Source: UBA1402 sp964575345 (GTDB taxonomy: Bacteria; Bacteroidota; Bacteroidia; Bacteroidales; UBA1402). From it: a stretch of 64,000 bases of DNA. This document shows positions 1 to 8,010 of the stretch, in pieces. The notes under the pieces are model-generated. The model saw nothing but the letters and a program-made list of their open reading frames with translations. It did no database searches and had not been told where the DNA came from. The position numbers and the translations under genes were made by a program. Numbering within the stretch: position 1 is the first letter of the stretch; each line of letters starts with the position of its first letter. The stretch covers positions 6,965-70,964 of the forward strand of contig CAZNQD010000006.1 in assembly GCA_964575345.1 (NCBI GenBank). Direction: 5' to 3'.

Positions 1-616
1 GGGCTTCGGTGGCAAAATTTCTTGATTGCTCCAGCACGTATTTGTAAATATCCGGTAAAATGGAAGAATAAAAACGAATGGAATCTTCGACCAGCATTAT
101 TATTCGTACACCTACAGAGTAGACATCTTCTTCCGCATTCATTTTATCCTCCATAAGCTTGACAATGGCCAGCAATAAATCGGAATTTCCCAACCAGCTG
201 AATACGTAATCGATGGCGCTGGTATCTGCATTGGCCAGGTATTGTGACACTTCCCTGGAAAAGGGTGTCAGTACAACAATGGGAATGTTAGGCCATTTAT
301 GTTTTATTTGCTTGGCAATTTCAAAATGCTCGTTGCTTTTATCACTGGGCATGTAAATGATCAACTCATAATTGTTTTGTTTGAGCTGTTCCAGGGCTTC
401 CTTTTTGTTGGATACCTGGGTAAACCGCGGCGGATAACGCAGATTAAGTGAAATATATTCGTTAAAAATTTGTTCGTCAACCCTGCTGTCGTCTTCGAGC
501 ATAAAGAAATCGTATTTACTGGAAATCAGTAAAATGTTGAAAATACGTTTTACCATCAGGTTGGCAAAGGAGGTATCTTTAAAATCCATCTTTTTAAGGC
601 TGTCTGCAGGATTCAT
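1..616 (-). CDS. PEP/pyruvate-binding domain protein, N-terminal part (cut by window edge)
   Basis: Reading the minus strand from ATG at 616 gives 205 open codons that run off the left edge. The protein starts MNPADSLKKMDFKDTSFANL and contains a receiver-like alpha/beta stretch (YELIIYMPSDKS, then IPIVVLTPFSRE, then DYVFSWLGN). The last visible part, VEDSIRFYSSILPDIYK, matches my recollection of a Bacteroidales family of roughly 1000 residues in which a degenerate response-regulator domain precedes a pyruvate-phosphate-dikinase-type PEP/pyruvate-binding domain. The catalytic part lies outside the window, so the enzymatic role is inferred from the family only. It is divergent from the methyltransferase at 740. 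Confidence 0.75.
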   Translation of the reverse strand, partial: MNPADSLKKMDFKDTSFANLMVKRIFNILLISSKYDFFMLEDDSRVDEQIFNEYISLNLRYPPRFTQVSNKKEALEQLKQNNYELIIYMPSDKSNEHFEIAKQIKHKWPNIPIVVLTPFSREVSQYLANADTSAIDYVFSWLGNSDLLLAIVKLMEDKMNAEEDVYSVGVRIIMLVEDSIRFYSSILPDIYKYVLEQSRNFATEA

Positions 617-639
617 AGTCGTAATTTGAAACCAAAACA

Positions 640-647
640 CAAATGTA
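640..647 (-). promoter_or_regulatory. -7 box for the PEP/pyruvate-binding protein
   Basis: The minus strand reads TACATTTG, a match to the Bacteroidota -7 consensus TAnnTTTG, 24 bp upstream of the ATG at 616. No TTTG lies 19 bp further upstream. Confidence 0.5.
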
Positions 648-716
648 AGCAAAACAGCGTTAAGCAGTGACTTGATTTCTTAAATTAATTCGGATTACAT
701 TGGCCGTTCGATTTCT

Positions 717-724
717 TATATTTG
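717..724 (+). promoter_or_regulatory. -7 box for the THUMP-like methyltransferase
   Basis: TATATTTG fits TAnnTTTG and sits 15 bp before the ATG at 740. It overlaps the alternative TTG start at 722, which argues for the ATG. No convincing -33 element is visible. Confidence 0.55.
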
Positions 725-739
725 CAAAAAATCCCGTTC

Positions 740-1966
740 ATGTACCTGCCGGAATACACCAAAGAGAGTAAAGAATATCGTTTTATTCGGGAACATATCA
801 AGGAGGATGTTCGCGAGCTGGCTTTGCAAAGCCACGGCATGAAGGATATGGATTATGCCTTCGTAATCAGGCAGATATCTGGTTATCAACACATTTTGAA
901 TAAAATTCCGGCCTGGTATGCCTGCCCCGATTTACTTTTACCTCAAACTTTGTCGCTGGAACAATGTTCTTCGCAGCAGACAGCTTGCTATAAGAGAGAT
1001 CTGATAAAATCGGTTGTTCAGGGGCAAAAACAAAAGATAACCGCAGCCGATTTGACCGGCGGTTTTGGGGTCGATGCCTGTTATTTGTCAGAAATAGTCG
1101 ATCAATGTTCTTATGTGGAAAAAGAACCTGATTTGTGTCGGATAGCCAACCATAATTTCAAGGCTTTAAACTGTTCCGCAATAAAAGTGATAGAAGCTGA
1201 GGCAGAAGAATATTTAAAACAAACAGGCAAACTTGATTTTATTTATCTGGATCCTTCGCGGCGAAATCGGGATGGAAGCAAAGTAACAGCTCTTCGGGAT
1301 TGCAGCCCTGACCTGACAATTTTGTATATGGAATTAATTAAGAAAGCCGGACTGGTGCTGATTAAGCTTTCACCTATGATAGATTTGTCGCTTGCGCTGA
1401 AAGCTCTACCTCATACCCGGCAGATTCATGTGGTTGCACTCGAAAATGACTGCAAGGAAGTGTTATTCCTTCTTGATACAAAACAAAAATGGGCAGAGCC
1501 TGAAATTACTGCTGTCAATTTGAGGAATAATGCCAATGATCAACTCTTTACATTTAGAAGAACCGACGAAATAAACGCAAGTTGTAATTATACGACACAG
1601 TTAGGGAATTACTTATATGAACCCAACGCTTCCCTGTTAAAAGCCGGTGCATTTACTATACCCGCACAAGTATATGGGCTGGATAAATGGCATAAAAATA
1701 CTCATCTGTATACTTCAAACAAATTCAAACCCGGCTTTCCTGGGAAAATATTCGAAGTGAAAACAGTATCATCAGCTAAAGCCAAAGACTTTCACAAAAA
1801 ACTGCCCGACTTGCAGCAGGCCAATCTGGTTGTCCGCAATTTCCCGATGAGCGCAGAGGCCTTGCGAAAAAAGCTGAACCTCAAAGAGGGAGGACAGGAT
1901 TTTGTTTTTGCCGGCACATTAGCTGACGAAAGCAAAGTATTCATTTACTGCAAACGATTGTTGTAA
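740..1966 (+). CDS. THUMP-like domain class I SAM-dependent methyltransferase
   Basis: About 408 residues. A Rossmann methyltransferase core is visible in the first half: ADLTGGFGVDACYLSE is the SAM-binding glycine motif and FIYLDPSRRNRDGSK is an acidic motif IV with DPS. The C-terminal third (NFPMSAEALRKKLNLKEGG, then FAGTLADESKVFIYCKR) matches the THUMP-like module of this Bacteroidota family. This suggests methylation of an RNA or nucleic-acid substrate, but the substrate is unknown. I chose ATG 740 over TTG 722 because the latter falls inside the promoter box. A DUF2148 gene follows after about 90 bp on the same strand. Confidence 0.8.
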   Translation: MYLPEYTKESKEYRFIREHIKEDVRELALQSHGMKDMDYAFVIRQISGYQHILNKIPAWYACPDLLLPQTLSLEQCSSQQTACYKRDLIKSVVQGQKQKITAADLTGGFGVDACYLSEIVDQCSYVEKEPDLCRIANHNFKALNCSAIKVIEAEAEEYLKQTGKLDFIYLDPSRRNRDGSKVTALRDCSPDLTILYMELIKKAGLVLIKLSPMIDLSLALKALPHTRQIHVVALENDCKEVLFLLDTKQKWAEPEITAVNLRNNANDQLFTFRRTDEINASCNYTTQLGNYLYEPNASLLKAGAFTIPAQVYGLDKWHKNTHLYTSNKFKPGFPGKIFEVKTVSSAKAKDFHKKLPDLQQANLVVRNFPMSAEALRKKLNLKEGGQDFVFAGTLADESKVFIYCKRLL

Positions 1967-1971
1967 CTTTG
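1964..1971 (+). promoter_or_regulatory. Possible -7 box for the DUF2148 gene
   Basis: TAACTTTG overlaps the stop codon of the upstream methyltransferase and matches TAnnTTTG. It would give a leader of about 80 nt for the gene at 2058. No -33 element is visible. Confidence 0.35.
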
Positions 1972-2057
1972 AGTATTCTCGGCAAATCGGTTCATGCCAA
2001 TCTGCACTACGCGACCAGAACATCTATGATAAAACCAATTAAACTGATTCAAATAGT

Positions 2058-2585
2058 ATGATCGAAAACGAAAACACCACCACCACTCAGGCTGCCCTCG
2101 AGGTGGCCCGACATATGATGACCGCAGCACGTACCGCTCCCAAAGCCAAGGGAATAGACCGACTGGAGCTCTGTTGTGTCAGCGGTGAAGAATTGGAAAT
2201 CCTGGCTCAAAAAATGGAAGAGATTGGACAGAAAAACCAGCGGGCTTCTTTTGCCAGAGATGCCCGAAATATAAGGCAGTCACAGGTTGTAGTACTGATT
2301 GGCAGTCGTCGGGGAGAACAAGAGTTGAATTGCGGGTATTGTGGTTTCCCCGATTGTGCCGAAAAACGTAAAAATCCGGACATTCCCTGTGTTTTTCCGG
2401 TCACTGATCTTGGCATTGCCCTGGGTTCGGCTTGTGCTGTAGCTGCAGACAACCGGGTGGACAACCGGGTAATGTATACCGCCGGCATGGCCGCCCTGGA
2501 GCTGGGTTGGCTGAAAGAGTGTTTTTATGCCTTGTCCATTCCGCTTTCCATTACAGGCAAAAGTCCTTACTTTGACAGAAAATAA
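2058..2585 (+). CDS. DUF2148 (ferredoxin-like, 4Fe-4S) protein
   Basis: 175 residues. The central GYCGFPDCAEKR followed by PCVFPVTDLGIALGSA is characteristic of DUF2148 proteins, in which the clustered cysteines are thought to bind an iron-sulfur centre. The N-terminus (ALEVARHMMTAARTAPKAKG) resembles the start of nitroreductase-like folds seen in this family. No signal peptide is present, so it is probably cytoplasmic. The function is not established. It converges with the ABC exporter at 2592, with only 6 bp between the ends. Confidence 0.8.
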   Translation: MIENENTTTTQAALEVARHMMTAARTAPKAKGIDRLELCCVSGEELEILAQKMEEIGQKNQRASFARDARNIRQSQVVVLIGSRRGEQELNCGYCGFPDCAEKRKNPDIPCVFPVTDLGIALGSACAVAADNRVDNRVMYTAGMAALELGWLKECFYALSIPLSITGKSPYFDRK

Positions 2586-2591
2586 GCGGAT

Positions 2592-4454
2592 TTAATCTTG
2601 GCTGATTGGCCCTTCGAGCGATTGGAGGTCGTAAAGCTTTTTGAAGTAGCCCTTCTTTTTGAGCAAGGCTTCGTGGGTGCCTCTTTCTACAATACGGCCT
2701 TCGTGCAGCACGCAGATCAAATCGGCATTACGGATGGTTGACAGCCGGTGTGCAATCACAATGGTTGTGCGGTTTTTCATCAGATTTTCCAAGGCTTCCT
2801 GTACTAATTTTTCGGATTCTGTGTCCAGGGCCGAAGTGGCTTCGTCCAATATCAGGATAGGCGGATTTTTCAGGATGGCCCGGGCTATGCTGATGCGTTG
2901 ACGTTGCCCTCCGGATAATTTACTGCCGCGGTCTCCGATATTGGTGTCGTAGCCGTGTTCGGTGGCTAGGATAAAATCGTGAGCATTGGCGATTTTTGCT
3001 GCTTGAATTACTTGTTCGATGCTGGCGTTTTTTACCCCGAAGGCTATGTTGTTGTAAAAGCTTTCGTTGAACAGAATCGCTTCCTGATTGACATTGCCCA
3101 TCAGAGCTCTGAGGTCTTTGATTCTTACTTGTCGGATATCGGTTCCGTCAATCAGAATCCCGCCGGAGCTCACATCGTAGAATCGGGGGAGCAAATCAAC
3201 CAGTGTCGATTTGCCCGAACCCGATTGACCGACCAAAGCGATGGTTTGTCCTTTGGATATCTGAAGATCAATGTTTTCCAACACGGGTTCGGTTTGATAT
3301 TTAAAACCGACGTTTTTGTATTCGATGGCTTGGGTAAATCCTTTTATATCAACAGGATGTTCGGGATCGGTAATGTGATTTTCCGACAAGAGTATCCGAT
3401 CAATTCTTTCCATGGAGGCCAGGCCTTTCTGTATATTGTACCAGGCTTGCGAAAAAGCTTTGGCCGGATTGATGATACTGTAAAAAATAATAAGGTAGTA
3501 GATGAATACAGGCGCTGTGATGGCCGAAGATGATTCGGATAAAATCAGCGAACCACCGAACCATAGTACGATGCCAATAATGGTTGTGCCCAGGAATTCG
3601 CTTAGGGGGTGAGCCAGTTGTTGCCGACGGATAATCCTTTTGGAAGTGCGTTTTAATGTTTCATTCTGCCGGTTGAAATTGGACTGTATTCTGTTTTCGG
3701 CATTAAATGCCTTGATAATCCTCAGGCCTGTAAGCGTTTCTTCGATTTGACTGAGCAATTCCCCCCATTGTGCCTGACCCTCCCGCGAGGGTTTTTTTAG
3801 TTGTTTGCTTACCTTGCCCATCAAAAAGCCTGCTATGGGCAACAATACAAGAACAAAAAGAGTGAGCTCCCAACTGATAATCAACATGGCAGCAAAATAA
3901 ATCACTATCATAATGAAGTTCTTAAAGGTCATATCCAGTGAACTCATTACGGAATTTTCTACTTCTGTCACATCGTTGGACATGCGCGAAATGATATCGC
4001 CTTTTTTTTCTTCGGAGAAAAAACCCAAGGGCAGATTCAGTACTTTTTCGAAAATCGTATTGCGCAAGTCCCTCAATACAGAAGTTCGTATGGTAATCAT
4101 GTTGAGCGAGGCCATATACATAAAACCAGTCTTCAGGAAAGTCATGGCTATCAGGAAGGCTCCCAATATCAGTAAGGTAACTCCTCCTCCGCTTTTTTCG
4201 ATGGTGGTAACAACAAAAAAATAGAAATTATCCTTGAGTGCTTCGGCAATATCAGCTGTTGGCAGGCTCCAGACATTTTCGTGATAAGTATAGGCTTGGT
4301 CGTTGATCTGGAACAGGATTTCCAGTATCGGAATGATCAGGGCAAAAGAAAACAGGCTGAACAAAGTCGACAAGAAGTTGTTCAGTACATTCAGAAATAC
4401 ATTTTTTCTGTAAGGCGGGACCAAACGGAACAGCAGTCGTATAAAGTCTTTCAT
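2592..4454 (-). CDS. MsbA-like ABC exporter, fused permease and ATPase
   Basis: 620 residues, the normal length for a half-transporter of the lipid A or multidrug type. The N-terminal half has six predicted membrane spans (for example FLSTLFSLFSFALIIPIL and FLIAMTFLKTGFMYM). The C-terminal half carries Walker A GQSGSGKST (about residue 400), the signature LSGGQRQR, Walker B ILILDEATSALD and the H-loop IVIAHRLST. It probably works as a homodimer in the inner membrane, flipping a lipid or exporting a hydrophobic substrate. MsbA activity for lipid A fits the LPS genes elsewhere in the window but cannot be separated from other exporters by sequence reading alone. Confidence 0.88.
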   Translation of the reverse strand: MKDFIRLLFRLVPPYRKNVFLNVLNNFLSTLFSLFSFALIIPILEILFQINDQAYTYHENVWSLPTADIAEALKDNFYFFVVTTIEKSGGGVTLLILGAFLIAMTFLKTGFMYMASLNMITIRTSVLRDLRNTIFEKVLNLPLGFFSEEKKGDIISRMSNDVTEVENSVMSSLDMTFKNFIMIVIYFAAMLIISWELTLFVLVLLPIAGFLMGKVSKQLKKPSREGQAQWGELLSQIEETLTGLRIIKAFNAENRIQSNFNRQNETLKRTSKRIIRRQQLAHPLSEFLGTTIIGIVLWFGGSLILSESSSAITAPVFIYYLIIFYSIINPAKAFSQAWYNIQKGLASMERIDRILLSENHITDPEHPVDIKGFTQAIEYKNVGFKYQTEPVLENIDLQISKGQTIALVGQSGSGKSTLVDLLPRFYDVSSGGILIDGTDIRQVRIKDLRALMGNVNQEAILFNESFYNNIAFGVKNASIEQVIQAAKIANAHDFILATEHGYDTNIGDRGSKLSGGQRQRISIARAILKNPPILILDEATSALDTESEKLVQEALENLMKNRTTIVIAHRLSTIRNADLICVLHEGRIVERGTHEALLKKKGYFKKLYDLQSLEGPISQD

Positions 4455-4481
4455 TATGAAGCAGCGTAGAGGTAAATGGCC

Positions 4482-4489
4482 GAAAGATA
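4482..4489 (-). promoter_or_regulatory. Possible -7 box for the ABC exporter
   Basis: The minus strand reads TATCTTTC, one mismatch from TAnnTTTG, 27 bp upstream of the ATG at 4454 and just downstream of the tRNA terminator. Confidence 0.35.
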
Positions 4490-4503
4490 GTGTATAAAAT
4501 CCG

Positions 4504-4536
4504 AAAAAAAAAGCCTCGAAAAATCCCTCGAGGCTT
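4504..4536 (-). terminator. Intrinsic terminator of tRNA-Val
   Basis: The 9-bp arms AAGCCTCGA (4511-4519) and TCGAGGCTT (4528-4536) enclose an 8-nt loop. In the minus direction the hairpin is followed by an uninterrupted T tract (A run at 4504-4512 on the plus strand). Its position just after the tRNA 3' end makes it the tRNA terminator and insulates the ABC exporter gene. Confidence 0.85.
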
Positions 4537-4542
4537 AGTATG

Positions 4543-4617
4543 TGGGCGTTGACGGATTCGAACCGCCGACCCTCTGCTTGTAAGGCAGATGCTCTGAACC
4601 AGCTGAGCTAAACGCCC
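4543..4617 (-). tRNA. tRNA-Val (anticodon TAC)
   Basis: A 75-nt cloverleaf on the minus strand. The acceptor arms GGGCGTT and AACGCCC pair fully, with discriminator A. The D arm is GCTC/GAGC. The anticodon stem TCTGC/GCAGA holds the loop CTTACAA, giving anticodon TAC for GUA valine codons. The T arm contains TTCGAAT. The 3' CCA is not encoded. It has its own promoter and terminator, so it is a single-gene transcript. Confidence 0.97.
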
Positions 4618-4637
4618 TTTTCTTTCAAAAAGCGCGG

Positions 4638-4668
4638 CAAAGATAATTTGATTTTTTATCCCGGCAAA
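4638..4668 (-). promoter_or_regulatory. Complete Bacteroidota promoter of tRNA-Val
   Basis: On the minus strand a TTTG (-33; CAAA at 4665-4668 on the plus strand) is separated by exactly 19 bp from TATCTTTG (-7; 4638-4645). The transcription start is expected near 4631, about 14 nt before the mature tRNA 5' end at 4617. Confidence 0.8.
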
Positions 4669-4763
4669 TTATTATTCAATAAATTTTTTAAAACGGCTGG
4701 AGGGTCTTATTAAAAAAAAGAACAAAACTTGATGAAATGTGCGGCTATATCATTGCAAAATAG

Positions 4764-4771
4764 TATCTTTG
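4764..4771 (+). promoter_or_regulatory. -7 box for purB
   Basis: TATCTTTG matches TAnnTTTG, 32 bp before the ATG at 4804. It lies inside the longest open frame from 4729, showing that the in-frame ATG codons upstream are not the real start. Confidence 0.6.
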
Positions 4772-4803
4772 CACCGCTTCTTTTAAAAAACGAACAAAAG
4801 GGA

Positions 4804-6147
4804 ATGGATTTAACTGAATTGACGGCCATATCTCCCGTAGATGGCAGGTATCGCAGCAAAACTTCAGCTTTGGCAGATTATTTTTCGGAATTTGCGCTGA
4901 TGCGTTATCGCGTACAGGTCGAAGTGGAGTATTTTATCGCCCTCTGCCGTTTGCCTCTGGAACAATTAAAACAAGTTCCGCTGGAGAACTTTGAACTTCT
5001 CCGTAAGATATATAAGGACTTTAATGCCGCAGATGCTCAGCGTATTAAAGATATTGAGCAGGTTACCAACCACGATGTCAAGGCTGTTGAGTATTTTCTC
5101 AAGGAACGTTTCGACAAACTTGGCATGCATGCCTTCAAAGAATTCATTCATTTCGGCCTGACCTCGCAGGATATCAACAATACCGCTGTGCCGCTTTCCA
5201 TAAAAGAAGCTGTAGAAGAACAATACTTTCCTGTAATTGAGGCCTTGTGTGAACAGCTTGAAGATCTGGCGCAGGAATGGAAAGAGGTTCCCATGTTGGC
5301 CAGAACTCACGGACAGCCTGCTTCGCCTACCCGTTTGGGTAAAGAGCTGATGGTCTTTGTTTACAGGCTCAAAGAACAACTGAAGTCTCTGAAAACAGTA
5401 CCACATTCTGCCAAATTCGGAGGAGCTACCGGCAATTTCAATGCCCATTGTGCCGCTTACCCTGTCTACGACTGGAAAGCCTTTGCAGCAGATTTCTTAG
5501 GGAACACCCTGGGCCTTAAACGCGAAGAATTTACCACTCAAATTTCCAATTACGACAATCTCGCCGCCCTTTTTGACGGCCTAAGGCGCATTAATACAAT
5601 ATTACTCGATCTTGACAGGGATATGTGGCTGTACATTTCTATGGATTACTTTAAACAGAAAATCAAAGCGGGCGAAGTCGGTTCATCGGCTATGCCCCAC
5701 AAGGTGAACCCCATAGATTTTGAGAATTCCGAAGGCAACATAGGGCTGGCCAATGCTTTGTTTGCCCATTTGGCCGACAAATTGCCGGTATCGCGTCTTC
5801 AGCGTGATTTAAGCGACTCCACGGTATTGAGGAATGTTGGTGTACCCCTGGCGCATACCCTTATAGCCATTCAAAGTACCAAAAAAGGATTGAGCAAATT
5901 GGTACTGAACCCTTTGGCAATACAACAAGATCTGGATAATCACTGGGCCGTGGTTGCCGAAGGTCTACAAACCATACTCAGGCGTGAAGCCTATCCGGCG
6001 CCCTACGAAGCGCTCAAAGCTTTGACACGTACCAACCAGACCATTACTGAAGCATCCATTCAGGAATTTATTTCAAAGTTGGATATTTCTGATGCCGTGA
6101 AGGCAGAGCTCAGAAACATAACCCCCGGCACATATACAGGAAATTAA
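4804..6147 (+). CDS. purB: Adenylosuccinate lyase
   Basis: 447 residues from the ATG at 4804 (MDLTELTAISPVDGRY). The enzyme cleaves SAICAR to AICAR and adenylosuccinate to AMP in purine synthesis, releasing fumarate each time. The fumarase/aspartase superfamily signature SSAMPHKVNPIDFENSEGN is intact and contains the catalytic serine loop. TSQDINNTA and ARTHGQPASPTRLGKE supply further active-site regions, including the general-acid histidine. It is the first gene of a plus-strand row with the pseudouridine synthase and asnS. A -7 box at 4764 supports this start over an upstream in-frame ATG. Confidence 0.95.
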   Translation: MDLTELTAISPVDGRYRSKTSALADYFSEFALMRYRVQVEVEYFIALCRLPLEQLKQVPLENFELLRKIYKDFNAADAQRIKDIEQVTNHDVKAVEYFLKERFDKLGMHAFKEFIHFGLTSQDINNTAVPLSIKEAVEEQYFPVIEALCEQLEDLAQEWKEVPMLARTHGQPASPTRLGKELMVFVYRLKEQLKSLKTVPHSAKFGGATGNFNAHCAAYPVYDWKAFAADFLGNTLGLKREEFTTQISNYDNLAALFDGLRRINTILLDLDRDMWLYISMDYFKQKIKAGEVGSSAMPHKVNPIDFENSEGNIGLANALFAHLADKLPVSRLQRDLSDSTVLRNVGVPLAHTLIAIQSTKKGLSKLVLNPLAIQQDLDNHWAVVAEGLQTILRREAYPAPYEALKALTRTNQTITEASIQEFISKLDISDAVKAELRNITPGTYTGN

Positions 6148-6205
6148 CACATACACACAGTCTTAACCGCAGAGGTTATTCCATTTATTTTTTTAAAGAA
6201 CAACA

Positions 6206-7995
6206 ATGACAACAAACAATGAAAACCGGACAGGAAAGCCTGACGAAGGTGCAGCTGTAAACCGGGAAGAGCAAAACAAGAAAACAAATTCCGATCAAAA
6301 CTCTCATGATGATTACCCCCGACGTCCTTTTAACAGCGAAGGTTCCCAGGATCTTCCCAGGCGTCCTTACAGTTCGGAGGGCTCGCAGGATCGTCCCCGC
6401 CGTCCCTTCGTTTCGGAGGGTTCCCAGGATCGTCCCCGCCGCAGTTACAGTGACCAGGGCAATAGTTTTGGCAATTACGGTTCAGACCGTCCGCGCCGTT
6501 CCTTTGGCAGCGAAGGCTCCCAGGATCGTCCCCGCCGTCCCTACAGTTCGGAGGGCTCGCAGGATCGTCCACGCCGTCCCTACAGTTCGGAGGGCTCGCA
6601 GGATCGTCCCCGCCGTCCCTANNNNNNNNNNNNNNNNNNNNNNNNNNNNNNNNNNNNNNNNNNNNNNNNNNNNNNNNNNNNNNNNNNNNNNNNNNNNNNN
6701 NNNNNNNNNNNNNNNNNNNNNGTTCAGACCGTCCCCGCCGTCCTTACGGCAGCGAAGGTTCTCAGGATCGTCCCCGCCGTCCTTACGGCAGCGAAGGTTC
6801 TCAGGATCGTCCCCGTCGTAATTACGGTGACCAGGGCAATACTTTTGGCAATTACGGTTCAGACCGTCCGCGCCGCAGCTTCGACAGTGAAGGCTCACAG
6901 GATCGTCCCCGCCGTCCCTTTGGCAACGAAGGCTCCCAGGATCGTCCGCGTCGTCCTTACGACAGCGAAGGTTCCCAGAATCGTCCCCGCCGTCCCTACG
7001 GTTCGGAGGGTTCTCAGGATCGTCCCCGCCGCAGTTACGGTGACCAGGGCAATAGTTTTGGCAATTACGGTTCAGACCGTCCGCGCCGCAGCTATGGTAA
7101 TGAAGGATATCAGGATCGTTCTCGTCTCCGTCCTAATTTTAACGAAACCTCAGAAAAACTGCATTCCGATGGCCGGCCTAAACGTCCCCGCATCAAGAAA
7201 TCTTCTTCTGAGGATTCCGGTTATTTCCCCCTTAAGGACACGTCTATACCTAAATATGCTCCAGACCTGGATCCGGATACCCCGATACGTTTGAATAAAT
7301 TTTTGTCTAACGCAGGTATATGTTCCCGCAGGGAAGCCGATGAATTTATCCAGGCAGGAGTCATCAAGGTCAATGGAGAAGTGGTTTCCGAGCTGGGAGT
7401 CAAGATTAAGCCAACCGACGAAGTCATGTTCCATGACCAGCCTGTAAACATTGAGCGCAAAGTGTATGTTTTGCTCAACAAGCCCAAAGACTGCGTAACC
7501 ACCTCGGATGATCCTCAGGAACGTTTAACTGTGATGGATTTGGTAAAAAATGCCTGTCGCGAAAGAATATATCCCGTGGGAAGGCTCGACAGGAATACAA
7601 CAGGAGTTTTATTGCTTACCAACGACGGAGATTTGGCTTCCAAGCTATCTCATCCCAAATTCGAAAAACGTAAAATATATCAGGCGACACTCGATAGGGA
7701 TCTTACCGAAGAGGACATGCAGAAAATAGCTAAAGGCATAGTGCTGGACGACGAAAAAATTGCCGTCGACGAACTCAGTTTTGTATCTCCGGATCAAAAG
7801 AATGTGATTGGCATAGAGATACATTCGGGCCAGAACAGGGTGGTACGCCGTCTCTTTGAACAGGTCGGTTATAAGGTGTATAAGCTGGACAGGGTTTATT
7901 TTGCCGGACTGACCAAAAAGAACCTGCCGCGCGGACGCTGGAGATATCTGAGCGATAAAGAGGTTTCCCTGTTAAAAATGGGTGCTTTTGTATAA
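6206..7995 (+). CDS. rluB: RsuA/RluB-family rRNA pseudouridine synthase with Arg-rich repeat extension (interrupted by assembly gap)
   Basis: The gene runs from the ATG at 6206 to 7995 but contains 100 Ns (6622-6721), and the frame before the gap differs from the frame after it. True codons resume at 6724 (SDRPRRPYGSEG...) and continue into the enzyme. The C-terminal 230 residues hold an S4 RNA-binding domain (RLNKFLSNAGICSRREADEF) and the catalytic motif GRLDRNTTGVLLLTNDGDL with its Asp. The enzyme should isomerise a uridine in ribosomal RNA, but which site is uncertain within RsuA/RluB/RluE/RluF. The N-terminus is an acidic/polar leader followed by a long array of Arg-rich repeats, probably an RNA-binding tail. 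A separate short start at 7291 (TTG) is not needed. Confidence 0.88.
6317..7119 (+). repeat. In-frame 39-bp and 57-bp coding repeats
   Basis: Units of 13 residues of the form PRR-[PS]-[YF]-x-SEGSQDR alternate with occasional 19-residue units PRRSYGDQGNSFGNYGSDR. I count about a dozen 13-mers and two complete 19-mers, plus the tail of a third just after the gap. The units differ by synonymous and Y/F, S/G/D changes, so this is an evolving tandem array. The assembly gap lies inside it, so the true copy number is unknown. Confidence 0.95.
6622..6721. other. Assembly gap (100 N) in the pseudouridine synthase repeats
   Basis: Exactly 100 Ns, a placeholder length. The reading frames on the two sides require the missing length to be 3m+2, so 100 is not the true size. 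The bases just after the gap encode GSDR, the end of a 19-residue unit. Confidence 0.97.
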
Positions 7996-8010
7996 AGTTG
8001 AATTAGAGCC

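Noticed and set aside
6317..7119. Regular repeats that could suggest a CRISPR array
   Set aside because: Units are codon-phased, vary at synonymous sites, have no unique spacers, and encode one protein.
6206..7294. Long plus and minus open frames through the repeat array, such as the frame reading valine-rich after the gap
   Set aside because: They are out-of-frame readings of the codon repeats and of the 100-N run; the true frame is the one joining the repeats to the S4 domain.
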